The notes under the pieces are model-generated. The model did no database searches. It was not told the origin of the DNA and was given only the letters and a program-made list of their open reading frames with translations. The translations under genes were made by a program, and so were the position numbers. From positions 87,920,717 to 87,984,716 of the forward strand of contig CM045762.1 of NCBI GenBank assembly GCA_025200525.1: DNA of 64,000 nt, written 5' to 3'. Shown piece by piece: positions 1 through 10,030 of this stretch. The stretch's first letter is position 1; each line of letters begins with the position of its first letter. Origin of the DNA: Camellia lanceoleosa. Taxonomy: Eukaryota > Streptophyta > Magnoliopsida > Ericales > Theaceae.

Positions 1-408
1 AAAGCTTAGATAAAAATGCTGTGTATGACTGCATGCGTTATCCACAAGTAGACAGTATTCACGCAAACGTTACACGAAATTAGTATTCTAAAGCAACTCA
101 TTCCAAGAAAGTTAAACTCTGAATATCTGTGTTTACTTGCAAGTTGCATATTAATATTAACCATGGACAAAAGTTCAAGTTTATGATTTTTTACCGAAAT
201 GTTAGTTAGTTGGTCGTTATCCACTTTGACTATCAATGGTTAGATTTTGGATTTCTGATTGTTATTTGTATATCGTTATTGTACCTTAGATTCTAAATTT
301 CTACTTATACTTTGTCATGTTTAACGTGACCTTTAATAGTTAGATTTCAAATTTCTACTTGTAGTTTGTCCTATTGCTTGTGTTGTTTTTGAGTTAGATA
401 TCTCTAGA
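1..408. other. AT-rich flank, no gene seen
   Basis: No convincing coding region. The only structure is a weak duplication: TTAGATTCTAAATTT near 286 and TTAGATTTCAAATTT near 340 begin two similar stretches. The 76-codon minus-strand reading frame here has no recognisable domain and I treat it as chance. The last three bases, AGA (406-408), are one copy of the target duplication of the CACTA element that follows. Confidence 0.6.
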
Positions 409-1599
409 CACTACAACAAAAAACACTATTGGCGACTAAAAGGGCAAGTTTCGTTGCTAAAAGTAGTGGAATTGGCGACTAAAATGGATTTAGTCGCCAA
501 AAATGGTCACTTTTGCCGACTAAATAATTTTGGTCGCCGAATGCAATGGTTTTAGCGACTAAAAGTCTGTTTAGTCGCCAAATATAGGGGTTTTCGCGAC
601 AAAAAAAAATTTAGTAGCTAAAGGTTATGATTTTTGGTGACTAAAACCATTTAGTAGCCAAACGTTAAGGTTTTGGTGACTAAAAACCATGTTGGTCGCT
701 GACTGTACTTGTTTTGGCGACTAAAAAGCACTTTCGTCGCTGAAGGTCAAGATTTTTCGCTACTAAAAAAAATTAGTAGCTGAAAACGGTCAATTGGCGA
801 CTAAAATTCATTTTAGTAGCCAAAAGGGGACGTTTTTGGCGACTAAAAATAGGTTTGGTCGCCAAAAGGTGAGCTTTTTATGCGGAACAAATGTTTTTAG
901 TGACTGTTAATTTTTTTAGTAGCCCAAAATTGTACAATTGGCGACTAAATCTATTATTTAGTCGCCAAAAGTGAGCTACAATTTTTTTTAGGAAATAATT
1001 TATTTTTTACATAAATTATGTTGAATATATATAATTATATTTATATATATAGTGTTGTATTAATACCGGTCAAACTAATATATAAATAATATAAGTTGCA
1101 CATATTTTCACGTGATGGCTAAGTGGCAAGGTGGAGCGTACTGTGGTGTGAAGGTTTGGATCATGCAGGTCATAGGTTCGAAACACAGGAGGGCGGGTGC
1201 TCAGGCATAGAAGGAAATTTTTTTTTTTTTTCAAAAATGCTTTTGGCGACTAAAGAGTTTAGTCGCCGAAAGGTATAGGCTTTGGCGACAACAAGTTTAG
1301 TCGGCAAATGATTAATTAAAAAAAAAAAATAGTATTGGCGACTAAACGTTTAGTTGCGAAATGTGTAATTTCCAAAAATGGAATTTCATTTGGCGACTAA
1401 TTCTTTCGTCGCTGAAGACATTCAATATTGCCAACTAATAGGATTTTTAGTCGCCAAAGGTATCCCCGACCATTTATTGGCGACAACACCGGCGACTAAA
1501 AGTTTTTGTCGGGAAAAATGGAAAATCGACATTTGGCGACTAAAACAGGACTTTTGGCGACTAAAACTTTAGTCGCCAAAAGTGTTTTTTTTTGTAGTG
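409..1599. mobile_element. complete non-autonomous CACTA (En/Spm) transposon
   Basis: The left end CACTACAACAAAAAACACTA and the right end read in reverse complement, CACTACAAAAAAAAACACTT, belong to 32-bp terminal inverted repeats with two mismatches. Flanking AGA at 406-408 and AGA at 1600-1602 is the 3-bp duplication expected for CACTA elements. The element is 1191 bp and has no transposase. Instead it is filled with more than twenty degenerate copies of GGCGACTAAA or its complement TTTAGTCGCC, in both orientations and often as facing pairs that make local hairpins (472-500; 938-968 has perfect 13-base arms around a 5-base loop). In known CACTA elements such subterminal repeats bind the element's own protein; here they run almost through the whole element. 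An autonomous partner elsewhere must have moved it. Confidence 0.93.
1105..1222 (+). other. tRNA-like / SINE-like segment inside the CACTA element
   Basis: TGGCTAAGTGG (1116-1126) resembles a pol III A box and GGTTCGAAAC (1175-1184) a B box. The boxes are about 59 bases apart, close to the spacing in tRNAs with a long variable arm, and a T-run follows at about 1209-1222 as in some plant SINEs. The acceptor and T stems do not pair well, so this is not a functional tRNA gene. It could be a tRNA-derived SINE fragment caught inside the transposon, or chance similarity. Confidence 0.35.
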
Positions 1600-1602
1600 A
1601 GA

Positions 1603-1619
1603 TGAATGCTAAGATCATG

Positions 1620-1673
<54 letters not shown>

Positions 1674-1922
1674 TTTAAGTAGGAGATTTGACGAGTTGAT
1701 CATGTTGAATTGTGCACCAATTCAAGCAATCAAGATTTTAGAAAATAAACAAATCTATAATTTGTTGATCATGCAATTTGGGATATCTCAGAGAATTTGT
1801 TAGAATAGTTTTTGCACATATTGATATTTTTGGAAAGGACATGGCTCTCTTCGGACTTCCATTCGATTGAAAAGGTGTTGTTGGGCCTTATGGACTCAAT
1901 TTTAGATCTTGTTTCGATAATT
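1603..1922. other. spacer with (TTA)n microsatellite
   Basis: A perfect TTA trinucleotide run fills 1621-1675. The remainder up to the next element is AT-rich and shows no coding or structural signal. Confidence 0.8.
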
Positions 1923-1925
1923 TAA

Positions 1926-2955
1926 GGGCCTCTTTGGTAACGTTTATGTTTTCAGTTTATATTTATAAATATTTTATAAACTAGTTTTTGTTTATTTTTG
2001 AAAAATATAAACTACAAACACGTTTAATTTAGACAAAATGTTTAAAAATATAAAAAATAGTGAGAAATGGCAAGTGGTGGTGGGTGGTGGTGGAGACGAG
2101 TGGTGGCGGCGGAAGACGGTGGTGGAAAATGATGGTGGGTGGTGGTGGCGGAAGACGGTGGTGAAAAATGGTAGCAAGTGGATGGTGGTGGTGGTAGTGG
2201 TTGGGTGGGTGGGTGACGGTGGCGGGTGGTAGCAAGTGGGTGGTGGTGATGGTGACGGGTGGTGGGTGGTAGTGACAGGTGGGTGGCGGTGGTGGTGTCG
2301 GGTAGTGGTGGTGGAAGGTGGGTGGGTGACGGTAGTGGATGGTAGCGAGTGGGTGGTGGTGGTGGCGGATGGCGAGTGGTGGTTGGTGGTGGCGGGTGGG
2401 TAGTGGTGGCGGGTGGTGGTGTTGGGTGAGTGGGTGATAGTGGCGGGTGGGTGGTGGTGGTGGTGGCAGGTGGGTGGCGAGTGGGTGGTGGGTGATGGTG
2501 GCGGTGGTGGTGACGGGTGGGTGGCAGGTAGCTGGTGGCTAGTGGTGGCGGGTGGTGGATAGTGGTGGCAGGTGGGTGGTGAGTGGTGGGGGCGGGTGGT
2601 GGATGATAGTGGCGAGTGGTGGGTGGTGGCAAGTGGGTGGTGGGTGGTGGTGTCAGGTGGGTGGTGAGTGGTGGTGGTAGGTGGTGGTGGTAGGTGGGTG
2701 GTGAGTGGTGGTGGCGGAAGACGGTGGTGGAAAATGGTAGTGGGTGGTGATTAGTGTTGGGTGGTAAAAAAAAAAAAAAACTCAAAACTCAAAACGTAAA
2801 CTCATTTTTTGAGTTTATATTTTTTGACTAAATTTATAAACTGAGACCATTGATTTATAAATCAAAAATTTATCAAATAAGTTTTTATTTGAGTTTTTAA
2901 AATTTTTGTAAATATAAATTGAAAACTGAAAACGTAAATGTAACCAAACGGCACC
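1926..2955. mobile_element. Tourist-like (PIF/Harbinger) element with long AT-rich arms
   Basis: The ends are GGGCCTCTTTGGTAACG and, in reverse complement, GGTGCCGTTTGGTTACA, flanked by TAA at 1923-1925 and TAA at 2956-2958, the duplication typical of Tourist/PIF elements. The similarity continues inward for well over 40 bases (GTTTTCAGTTT in both arms), so the element can fold back on itself. No transposase is present. Its centre is a G-rich minisatellite, annotated separately. Confidence 0.8.
2069..2765. repeat. GGTGGTGGGTGGCGG minisatellite
   Basis: Nearly 700 bp of irregular GGTGG, GGGTGG and GGCGG units with extreme strand asymmetry: the plus strand is G-rich and almost free of C. The same block leaves several frames open, including a 247-codon Pro/Thr/His-rich frame on the minus strand, which I regard as a by-product. 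Four or more GG/GGG runs lie within short distance almost everywhere, so G-quadruplex formation is plausible. Confidence 0.9.
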
Positions 2956-2958
2956 TAA

Positions 2959-3633
2959 ACGTTCATATTTTAAAATTTATCGGGTACATTATATTTGCAA
3001 AACGTCAAGTTGATCGGATAATGACAACCATGTATTTGGATCAATTTTATATGAAAAAAAAATGAATGGTGAGAAAATAAATGATTCTTTAAAATTGATT
3101 CGAACACGTGATTTTTGTTATCTGATCGACTTGATTTTTTATAAGGATAATGTATTTGATAAGTATTAAAATGTGAACAGTTCGAATTATCAAAATGAGA
3201 AGCAAAAGTGAGCCCTTTTATTAAGATTTGCTTAAAGTGCATATTTCCCTTTGTAGTTTTGGAAAATTATAAATATCCTCTTATTACAATGTCATTAAAC
3301 AGAGTTGACAGAAGAAATAAAATTTTTAACTCTCTTCTTATACAATAATGAAAGTACCAGATATATTGGTAAGATCATTAAGAATTGTCAATTAACTTAA
3401 TGATTGATTAATGAAAAAGTTAATTATTATGTAATTAAAAATTTAAAAGGATGTTATATAATTTCCTTAACTATGTGAATGGTACATTTGTAATTTACTC
3501 CTTTTTCACGTAGTAGCATTACTGGATTGAATTGGGTTACAAGTTGATCATAGCTCCAAGGTAGAAAAAAAGGCATAGGAACACATCACAAAATTAGACA
3601 AAACTCTCTCATTTGAGGTGGGTGGGTTACTTA
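2959..3633. other. AT-rich spacer, nothing recognised
   Basis: No domain, RNA gene or terminal repeat recognised. A 90-codon minus-strand frame (2970-3242) has no identifiable similarity and a composition typical of chance frames in AT-rich DNA. Confidence 0.55.
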
Positions 3634-3900
3634 GGCCAAGTTTGGGTACTCCCAAATAATTTAAAAAGTCAAAAAGTTACTCAAAAAGTTAAAAAGTTAA
3701 TACTATTCACCAAAAGTCAACAATTACGGCAGTACAACTCCTAATTCAAATTTTCTTCTAAAAACCAATTTTTACAATTTTTTATTACACATTTTTCCAT
3801 AAAAAGTTAAAAAATTAACCCAAACATCCATATTTTCAACCCCAATTTTTTTGTCTAAAAAGACAAAAAGTGCACTTATTTAATCTTCCCAAACAAGGCC
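3634..3900. mobile_element. MITE, Tourist-like ends
   Basis: The left end GGCCAAGTTTGGG and right end CCCAAACAAGGCC form terminal inverted repeats of a 267-bp element filled with AAAAAGTTAAAAAGT-type sequence. The flanks are TTA (3631-3633) and TAA (3901-3903), so they are not an identical duplication, either because one has mutated or because the terminal repeat includes them. A related element lies at 11,772-12,553. Confidence 0.65.
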
Positions 3901-3929
3901 TAAGTTTTCTGAATTTTCTACTTACTATC

Positions 3930-4440
3930 CACTTACTATCCAAATCAACATGTCATGTACCGACTATCCACTTTGAAAATTAGTCCAAAGGAGGAAAAGC
4001 CTTTCACATCTTACACTGTTATATATTAATATATATATATATATATATAGTAGATGTTTCACTTTTACCATCAAAATGTGACATCTACTATATATATATA
4101 TATATGTATTAATATATACATTAATTATAATATTAAAAAATATCATATATTCATACTTCAACATCCAAGATTACTGAATCGTACAACCGACATGTCCATG
4201 CCTCTTTGACTTAAAAAGAAAATGCCCGTGTCGAAGATGTTAGTTGGTGGTTGTATTCCATGTTTCGTCTTCATTTTATTGTGGAACATAGTCAGTGGTT
4301 TCCCTTTTACCATCAAAATGTGACATCTACTATATATATATATATATATATATTAATATATAACAGTGTAAGATGTGAAAGGGTTTTCCTCCTTTGGAAG
4401 TGGATAGTAGGCACATGACACGTTGATTGGATACTAAGTG
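3930..4440. mobile_element. foldback element with (TA)n in both arms
   Basis: The left arm begins CACTTACTATCCAAATCAAC (3930) and the right arm, read in reverse complement from 4440, begins CACTTAGTATCCAATCAACG. Both continue through TGTCATGT, CTATCCACTT and CCAAAGGAGGAAAA, then TTACACTGTTATATATTAATA and a TA dinucleotide run (4021-4049; 4331-4352), and end in the sequence ACATTTTGATGGTAAAA. A third TA run lies at 4088-4106. This is an inverted repeat of about 130 bp per arm around a central unique piece; no coding capacity. Confidence 0.8.
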
Positions 4441-5711
4441 TAGGGATGACGATGGGGTTAATGGGGTAAATATTAATTCTTCATCCTCAATTTCCTATAA
4501 TTATTTTTCTCCATTCCTCATTCTCCATTCCCCATTCCCTGTGGGTACTACTCTCCCCATCTCTTAATCGGTCTGGATATTCCCCAATCTAACTTGTCCC
4601 CCGTTTTTTTTTTATTTTTTATTTTTTATTTTTTTTATTTTAATTTTAAGATTCACAACCAAGGCTAAATATAAATTCATTTTTTTTTAATGTTCACAAC
4701 TTTTTTTTTTTTTTGGATAAGATTCACGACCAAAGCTAAATATATATTCAATTTTTATTTTTTATTTTTTTTAAGGTTCACAACTTCTTTTTTTTTTTTT
4801 GGTGGTAAGATTCACAATCAAAGCTGAATATACATTCAATTATTTATTTATTTTTTTTTAAGGTTCACAACCATTTTTTTTTTTAAAGATTCACAACTAA
4901 AGCTAAATATACATTCAATTTTATTTTATTTTATTTGGCTTAACAACAAAATCAAATACACATTAATTAATATTGTTACATTATTCTTGTCAAATTTTAT
5001 ATATATCTAGAATTTTTAAAATTTATTTTGAAAAATTCAATCTTAACTATAGCTAAATATACATTCAATTTTTTATTTATTTTTTTATTTTTTTATTTTT
5101 TTAAGATTCACAACCATAACTAAATATACATTCAATCTTATTTTATTTTATTTGACTCAACAATAAAATCAAATACACATTAATTAATATTGTCACATTA
5201 TTATTGTCAAATTTTATGTATATCTAGAATTTTTTTAATTTATTTAGAAAAATTTTATTCCTACAAAAAAAAATTATATAGCCTTTTTAATTTTTTTTTT
5301 TATAAATTTTATGTATCTCCTTCTCCTCTCTAATAATTGATCTTCGATAATCTGAAGGTGAGTTATTGCTCTCGTTTCCATCTTCTTCTTTTTCTTTTTT
5401 TAAATTTTTATTTGTATTTATAGAATGAATTTTCTTGTTTCAATATCTCCTGCAATTTTTTTATCGGATTTATTTCTGATTTGATGGTAACCTTAGATTG
5501 AATTTTCCAATTTTCATCTTAACTAGTGATCGCTTTAATTGAAATTTTGTGCAATTTTGTCTTAAATTTCCATGTTTTGGTTATGATTAATTGTGCGTTT
5601 TTTTATCGACAGTCACAATCTTGTCACCGCTAGATTGTCGTCATTGCAAATTGCCGTTGTTGTACTGAGAGGATGAGAGAGAGTGAGAATTAGAACTCTA
5701 ATTGTGAATCG

Positions 5712-5868
5712 AGTAAGGATGGCAATGGATAGCCTATCATGTGGATATCCATGGAGACCCAACACAAATAGTTGGGTTTCTCCTTTTTTCTTGTTCGTTA
5801 GGTAGGGTAAGTGATGTTCTTTAAATCTCAACTGGTGATGGGTACCCACTAATTTCCCCATATTTTTT
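5712..5868 (+). repeat. dispersed short repeat, copy 1
   Basis: Runs from AAGGATGGCAATGG to CCCACTAATTTCCCCATA and then a T-run. Landmarks inside are ATCCATGGAGACCCAAC, GTAGGGTAAGTGATGTTC and GATGGGTACCC. The same order occurs at 7045-7205 (minus) and 63,722-63,892 (plus). It lies in the loop of the large foldback. Confidence 0.8.
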
Positions 5869-6229
5869 TTTGGATACATCGAAAAATAATTTCTCCAAAT
5901 GTTTTCATTACTCTGTTAACAATTAAAGTTCTAATTCTCACTCTCTCTCATCCTCTCACTACAACAATGATGATTTGCGATGACGACAATCTAACAGTGA
6001 CAATATTGTGATTATCGATAAAAAACGCGCAATCAATCATAACTAAAACATGAAAATTAAACACAAAAATGTATAAAATTTTAATTAAGGTGATCGCTAG
6101 TTAAGATGAAAATTGGGAAATTCAATCTAAGGCTACCATCAAATCAGAGAGAAATCCAATAAAACAATTGCAGGAGATATTAAAACAAGAAAATTCATTC
6201 TATAAATGCAAATAAAAATTTTTAAAAAA

Positions 6230-6264
6230 AGAAGAAGAAGAAGAAGAAGAAGAAGAAGAAGAAG
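6230..6264. repeat. (GAA)n microsatellite
   Basis: Uninterrupted GAA run in the right arm of the foldback; the left arm has the shorter complement TTCTTCTTTTTC near 5380, so this run expanded after the arms separated. Confidence 0.95.
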
Positions 6265-7044
6265 ATGGAAGCGAGAGTAATAACTCACCCTCATATTATC
6301 TAAGATCAATTAATAGAGAGGAAAATGAGATATATAAAATTAAAAATGAAATAAAAAAGAAGATGGAATTTTTTTGTAAGAATAGAATTTTTCTAAATTA
6401 ATTTAAAAAATTCTAGATATGCATAAAATTTGACAAGCATAATGTGACAATGTTAATTAATGTGTATTTGATTTTGTTGTTGAGCCAAATAAAATAAAAT
6501 AAGATTGAATGTATATTTAGCTTTGGTTGTGAATCTTAAAAATTTAAAAAAAAAAAAAAAGGTTTTGAACCTTAAAAAATAAAAAAAAGAAAGAAAAGAA
6601 AAAAGATTGAATGTATATTTGATTTGGTTGTGAATCTTAAAAAAAGAAAAAAGAAAAAAAGGTTGTGAACCTTAAATAAATAAATAAAAGAAAAAATATT
6701 GAATGCATATTTAGTTTTGGTTGTGAATCATATAAAAAAAAAAATGTTGTGACCCTGAAATAAATAAATAAAGATTGAATGTATATTTATTTTGGTTATG
6801 AATCTTAACAAAAAAAAAAAAAAAAATGGTTGTAAACTTGAATAAATAAATAAATAAATAAAAGAAAAAAAAATTGAATGTATATTATAGCTTTGGTTGT
6901 GAATCTTAAAAAAAAAAAATAAAAAAAATAAAAAAAAAATAAAAAAAAAATGGTTGTAAACTTGAATAAATAAATAAGTAAATAAAAGAAAAAAAAATTG
7001 AATGTATATTTTAGCTTTGGTTGTGAATCTTTTTTTAAAAAAAA

Positions 7045-7205
7045 TGTGGGGAAATTAGTGGGTACCCATCCCCGACCCATCCCTTTTGGATATTTAAAGA
7101 ATATAACTTACCCTACCTAATGGATAAGAAAAAAAAAGGAAAACCATGTATTTGGGTTGAGTCTCCATGGATACCCACATGATAGGTTATCCATTGTCAT
7201 TCCTA
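7045..7205 (-). repeat. dispersed short repeat, copy 2
   Basis: Reverse-complement copy of the repeat at 5712, with TAGGAATGACAATGG as its start (7205) and ACTAATTTCCCCACA then T-run as its end (about 7045). It forms the right edge of the foldback. Confidence 0.8.
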
Positions 7206-7230
7206 ACATTATACTCTAAACCTATTATAT

Positions 7231-7379
7231 AAGAGTCTTTTGGGGAGCTGATAAAAAGTTAGCTTGCACCTTTTTATCTATTTCGGTTCGCATCATCTTT
7301 CACATAACTTAATCACAAAATGACAAAATAAGTTAAAAAAGTCAAAAAATCAACTTTTTACCAAATTTCCAAAACACTC
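7231..7379. mobile_element. small MITE-like inverted repeat
   Basis: GAGTCTTTTGGGGAGCTGAT (7231) matches the reverse complement of the right side, GAGTGTTTTGGAAATTTGGT (7379), and both continue AAAAAGTT. About 150 bp, no coding sequence, target duplication not clear. Confidence 0.5.
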
Positions 7380-7383
7380 CATA

Positions 7384-7625
7384 GCCTCTGTTTAGGAAGT
7401 GGGTTGGTTTTTTGACTTTTTGACTTTTTTGGCTATTTTAGCCTGGGCTAAAAAACTTGATTTGGGAAGGGCTTTTTGGTTTTTTTTTTTTTTTTTTGTG
7501 GGAGAATAGTGTAATGATTATGGATTGGATATGATGTTTTGTTTTTTGTGGCTAAAATAGCCTATGTTGTCTTTTATGGCTAAAATAGCCAAAAAAACCT
7601 AGAATAGCTCTTTCCAAACGGACCC
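7384..7625. mobile_element. MITE-like element
   Basis: GCCTCTGTTTAGGAAG at the left and GGGTCCGTTTGGAAAG in reverse complement at the right are plausible terminal repeats of a 240-bp element, with GGCTATTTTAGCC and GGCTAAAATAGCC as internal mirrored blocks. Flanks do not give a convincing duplication. Confidence 0.5.
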
Positions 7626-8284
7626 TTATATAAATCTAATTTGAAAATATTTACAAATAGCCAGTTCATATATAAGGCTCCTTTAAATGTGATAGTATTA
7701 TTGATCACAACATAAGTTATAATGATGAGTGTTTCACTTTGAGATAAGATAATTGAAAAAAAAAAAAAAAGGAAAAAAAAAAAAGCCAAATCATTCTTAT
7801 GTGAATTTTGTATAAAAAATTTATTTGTATGTAAATATGCGAGCTTTGCTACTTGCGTATAATTGGATCAAGTGCAAGTAATCCTCACTTGAGGTTTAAA
7901 TTTTATGTTTGATTATCTTTTTATCTAAATATCACCTTCATTAGTTCTATTTGTTTTAGTTTTACTAAGGAAAAATCATGTCTTTAACTTCGTTGTTTTA
8001 AAACATAATAACAATAAAATAAATAAAATTCAAATGTGACTGAAGTATTAAGTTTGAAACGGCTTGGGAAAGAGTAGATGCTTGGGTCCTATTTTCATTG
8101 GGCCTAATCTAATAGATCTCGTTATTTATTTTTAGGGAATTGATCGAAAGTTGAGAAGATGAGTGTATAAATAAATCCTTTTGACTTTTTGATGTCAAAA
8201 AGTCATGTTCAATTTTAACTGTTAGTACAAAATCTAATTTTTTAAAACATTTTTTTAGTAGTTTTTGCATCCCAAAAAAAAAAA
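7626..8284. other. AT-rich spacer, nothing recognised
   Basis: No coding region, RNA gene or element ends recognised. Confidence 0.5.
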
Positions 8285-8450
8285 AAAAAATGTTACTAAT
8301 TATTAATTTATTGAAACAATTGAAAAATTCGTCAAAACAAAGTTACTAATTGTTAGTTATTAGTGACAGTTGAAAAATTCGTCACAAAAAAAGTCTCAAA
8401 TTATTAATTTTTAGTAACATATTTAAAAAATAGTCACAAAAAATATCCGT
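8285..8450. repeat. three diverged ~60-bp tandem units
   Basis: Units share ACTAATTNTTA...GAAAAATTCGTCA: GAAAAATTCGTCAAAACAAA, then GAAAAATTCGTCACAAAAAA, then a weaker copy ending ATAGTCACAAAAA. Confidence 0.6.
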
Positions 8451-8849
8451 CACACTTGTGAGACTTTCTAATCTATACAAACACTTATAAAACTTAATAA
8501 AGCACAAGTCGGTATAACAAACCGGTGAATAATTACCCCTTTAGTTTTTAATTTAAAGGGTGCCTACCAGTCGGTCTTAAATATCAGACTCGTTTATCTC
8601 TACTGCTCCTCTAAATTTAATTGTAATGTTATCACTACAAAAATATTTTATAATTCAACTATTTACACCTCTCATATAGTAATACAAACTAACAAAAATA
8701 AATTAAAACTAGGGAGAGTAACCGATAAGTTCTATATGTTAGAATTATGTATCTGTTTGTCCCATAATTTATTTTGTGATCTATTTAATCATTTTGGATG
8801 TGTAATGACTCACTTGTTATTATAATCTCTTTAATTGTTGCTTTTTGTT

Positions 8850-9215
8850 AGAGTGTTACATTTTGAAAAAATATACTAAAGAATTTTTAAACAAACCTTC
8901 AAAATGTATCCAATATCACATCATAGCTGCAAACATTAGAGTGTTACATTTAGAAAAAAAAAAATATATTAAAGAGTTTTTTTTTGGGAATTAGTGTTAT
9001 AATTGGAAAAAATACATTAAATTTTTTTTAGCAGACCTTCTAAATGTACCCAATGTCACATCATACCTGCCATATTTGAATGTTATAATGGAGTGTTACA
9101 TTAGCGAAAAATACACTAACTATAGTTTTCTTTTTTTTTAGAGTGTTACACTTTGAAAAAATATCCTAAATAGTTTTTTTTCCAATGTTATGTTGTACTT
9201 GTCACATTGAATGTT
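8850..9215. repeat. diverged ~130-bp AT-rich tandem repeat
   Basis: GAGTGTTACATTT or a variant followed by AAAAAATAYACTAAA recurs near 8851, 8939, 9081 and 9140. Two of the units also share AATGTAYCCAATRTCACATC with a following CATA. Three to four copies, no gene. Confidence 0.65.
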
Positions 9216-9402
9216 ACATTTAGGATAGACTAAAAAAAGTCTCGATATGATATAAAATAAATCTAAAAGGATCTCATAGAATACCTTTTAAAAATAATTA
9301 ATAGGACTTATGTGATCATAAGAGAGAAGGGGGGGGACGACTTATATAAATTAAATCTAAAAGGATCTCATGGCCTTTTGAAAACAATTAATTGGACTTA
9401 TT

Positions 9403-9419
9403 GGGGGGGGGGGGGGGGG
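9403..9419. repeat. run of 17 G
   Basis: A 17-base G homopolymer, with a shorter G7 run in the related preceding copy near 9334. The flanking AAATCTAAAAGGATCTCATRG is duplicated (near 9250 and 9354), so the G-run is in the second unit of a roughly 100-bp duplication. Confidence 0.9.
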
Positions 9420-10030
9420 AGGACTTTTTGATAAGGCAAAATAAATCACTGATAAATTTTTCGGTATCACAAAATATATTATTTCATTATAAAATGAGTT
9501 TAACATATAAAAGTTTTAGAGATTAATTTTTTTTTTAATTGTAAATTTTGAAACTTTTGATCCCTCAAAATTAGTAATTTATCACTAAATGTCTAATTTT
9601 GTCGTTAAAAATAAAATAATAATACTTTTGATGAGAAAAATATTTGGTTCCTAAATTTTTGTTTCTAAAACTTTAGTTTTTTGTAGTAAAAGGACAAATA
9701 CATTAAGGAAAAAAAAATAAAAAAATACTAAGAACTTATAAGTAAATAAGTTATCCTACTAGTAATTATGCCTTGTACATTTAAATTTATATCCCTTTGA
9801 GACGTGAATTGTATTTACGAGAGAGAGAGAGTTGAACGCTTATTTCATGTTTGAAGACAGTTTGGAGTCCAGATAAACGGGGATTTGTGTTGCCCTCATG
9901 AAAGCCTCTGCCTTTTGAGTATTTGATGTCCTTGGCATAGATGGATCAATTTATCAATTTGCACCGTTCGATCACTTTTGATGAAGATATGGGATGGATT
10001 ACTAAACAGCCAATCCTCAGTAGCATGATA
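9420..10030. other. spacer, nothing recognised
   Basis: AT-rich; a short GA run near 9819. No coding region or element ends recognised. Confidence 0.5.

Larger units (their letters stand above)
4441..7205. mobile_element. 2.8 kb foldback structure
   Basis: Two long inverted arms, roughly 4596-5700 and 5925-7040, match in order: TTCACAACC/GGTTGTGAA blocks each followed by T- or A-runs, TACACATTAATTAATATTG, TCTAGAATTTTT, GATCTTCGATAATCTGA against a complement near 6300, then TTGATGGTAACCTTAGATTG against CAATCTAAGGCTACCATCAA. The ends TAGGGATGACGATGG (4441) and, in reverse complement, TAGGAATGACAATGG (7205) are themselves inverted. Copies of a shorter dispersed repeat sit at the centre and at the right end. 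Repeated internal units suggest growth by tandem duplication. No target duplication found and no transposase. Confidence 0.7.

Noticed and set aside
1105..1190. functional tRNA gene
   Set aside because: Only the promoter boxes match; acceptor, anticodon and T stems do not pair properly.
2042..2785. 247-codon Pro/Thr/His-rich frame on the minus strand
   Set aside because: It lies wholly in the GGTGG minisatellite; the other frames of the block are also partly open and the repeat units are irregular, so it shows repeat composition, not selection for protein.
3634..3900. Stowaway MITE with TA duplication
   Set aside because: The ends GGCCAAGTTTGGG are Tourist-like rather than Stowaway-like, although the flanks do not give a clean TAA pair.
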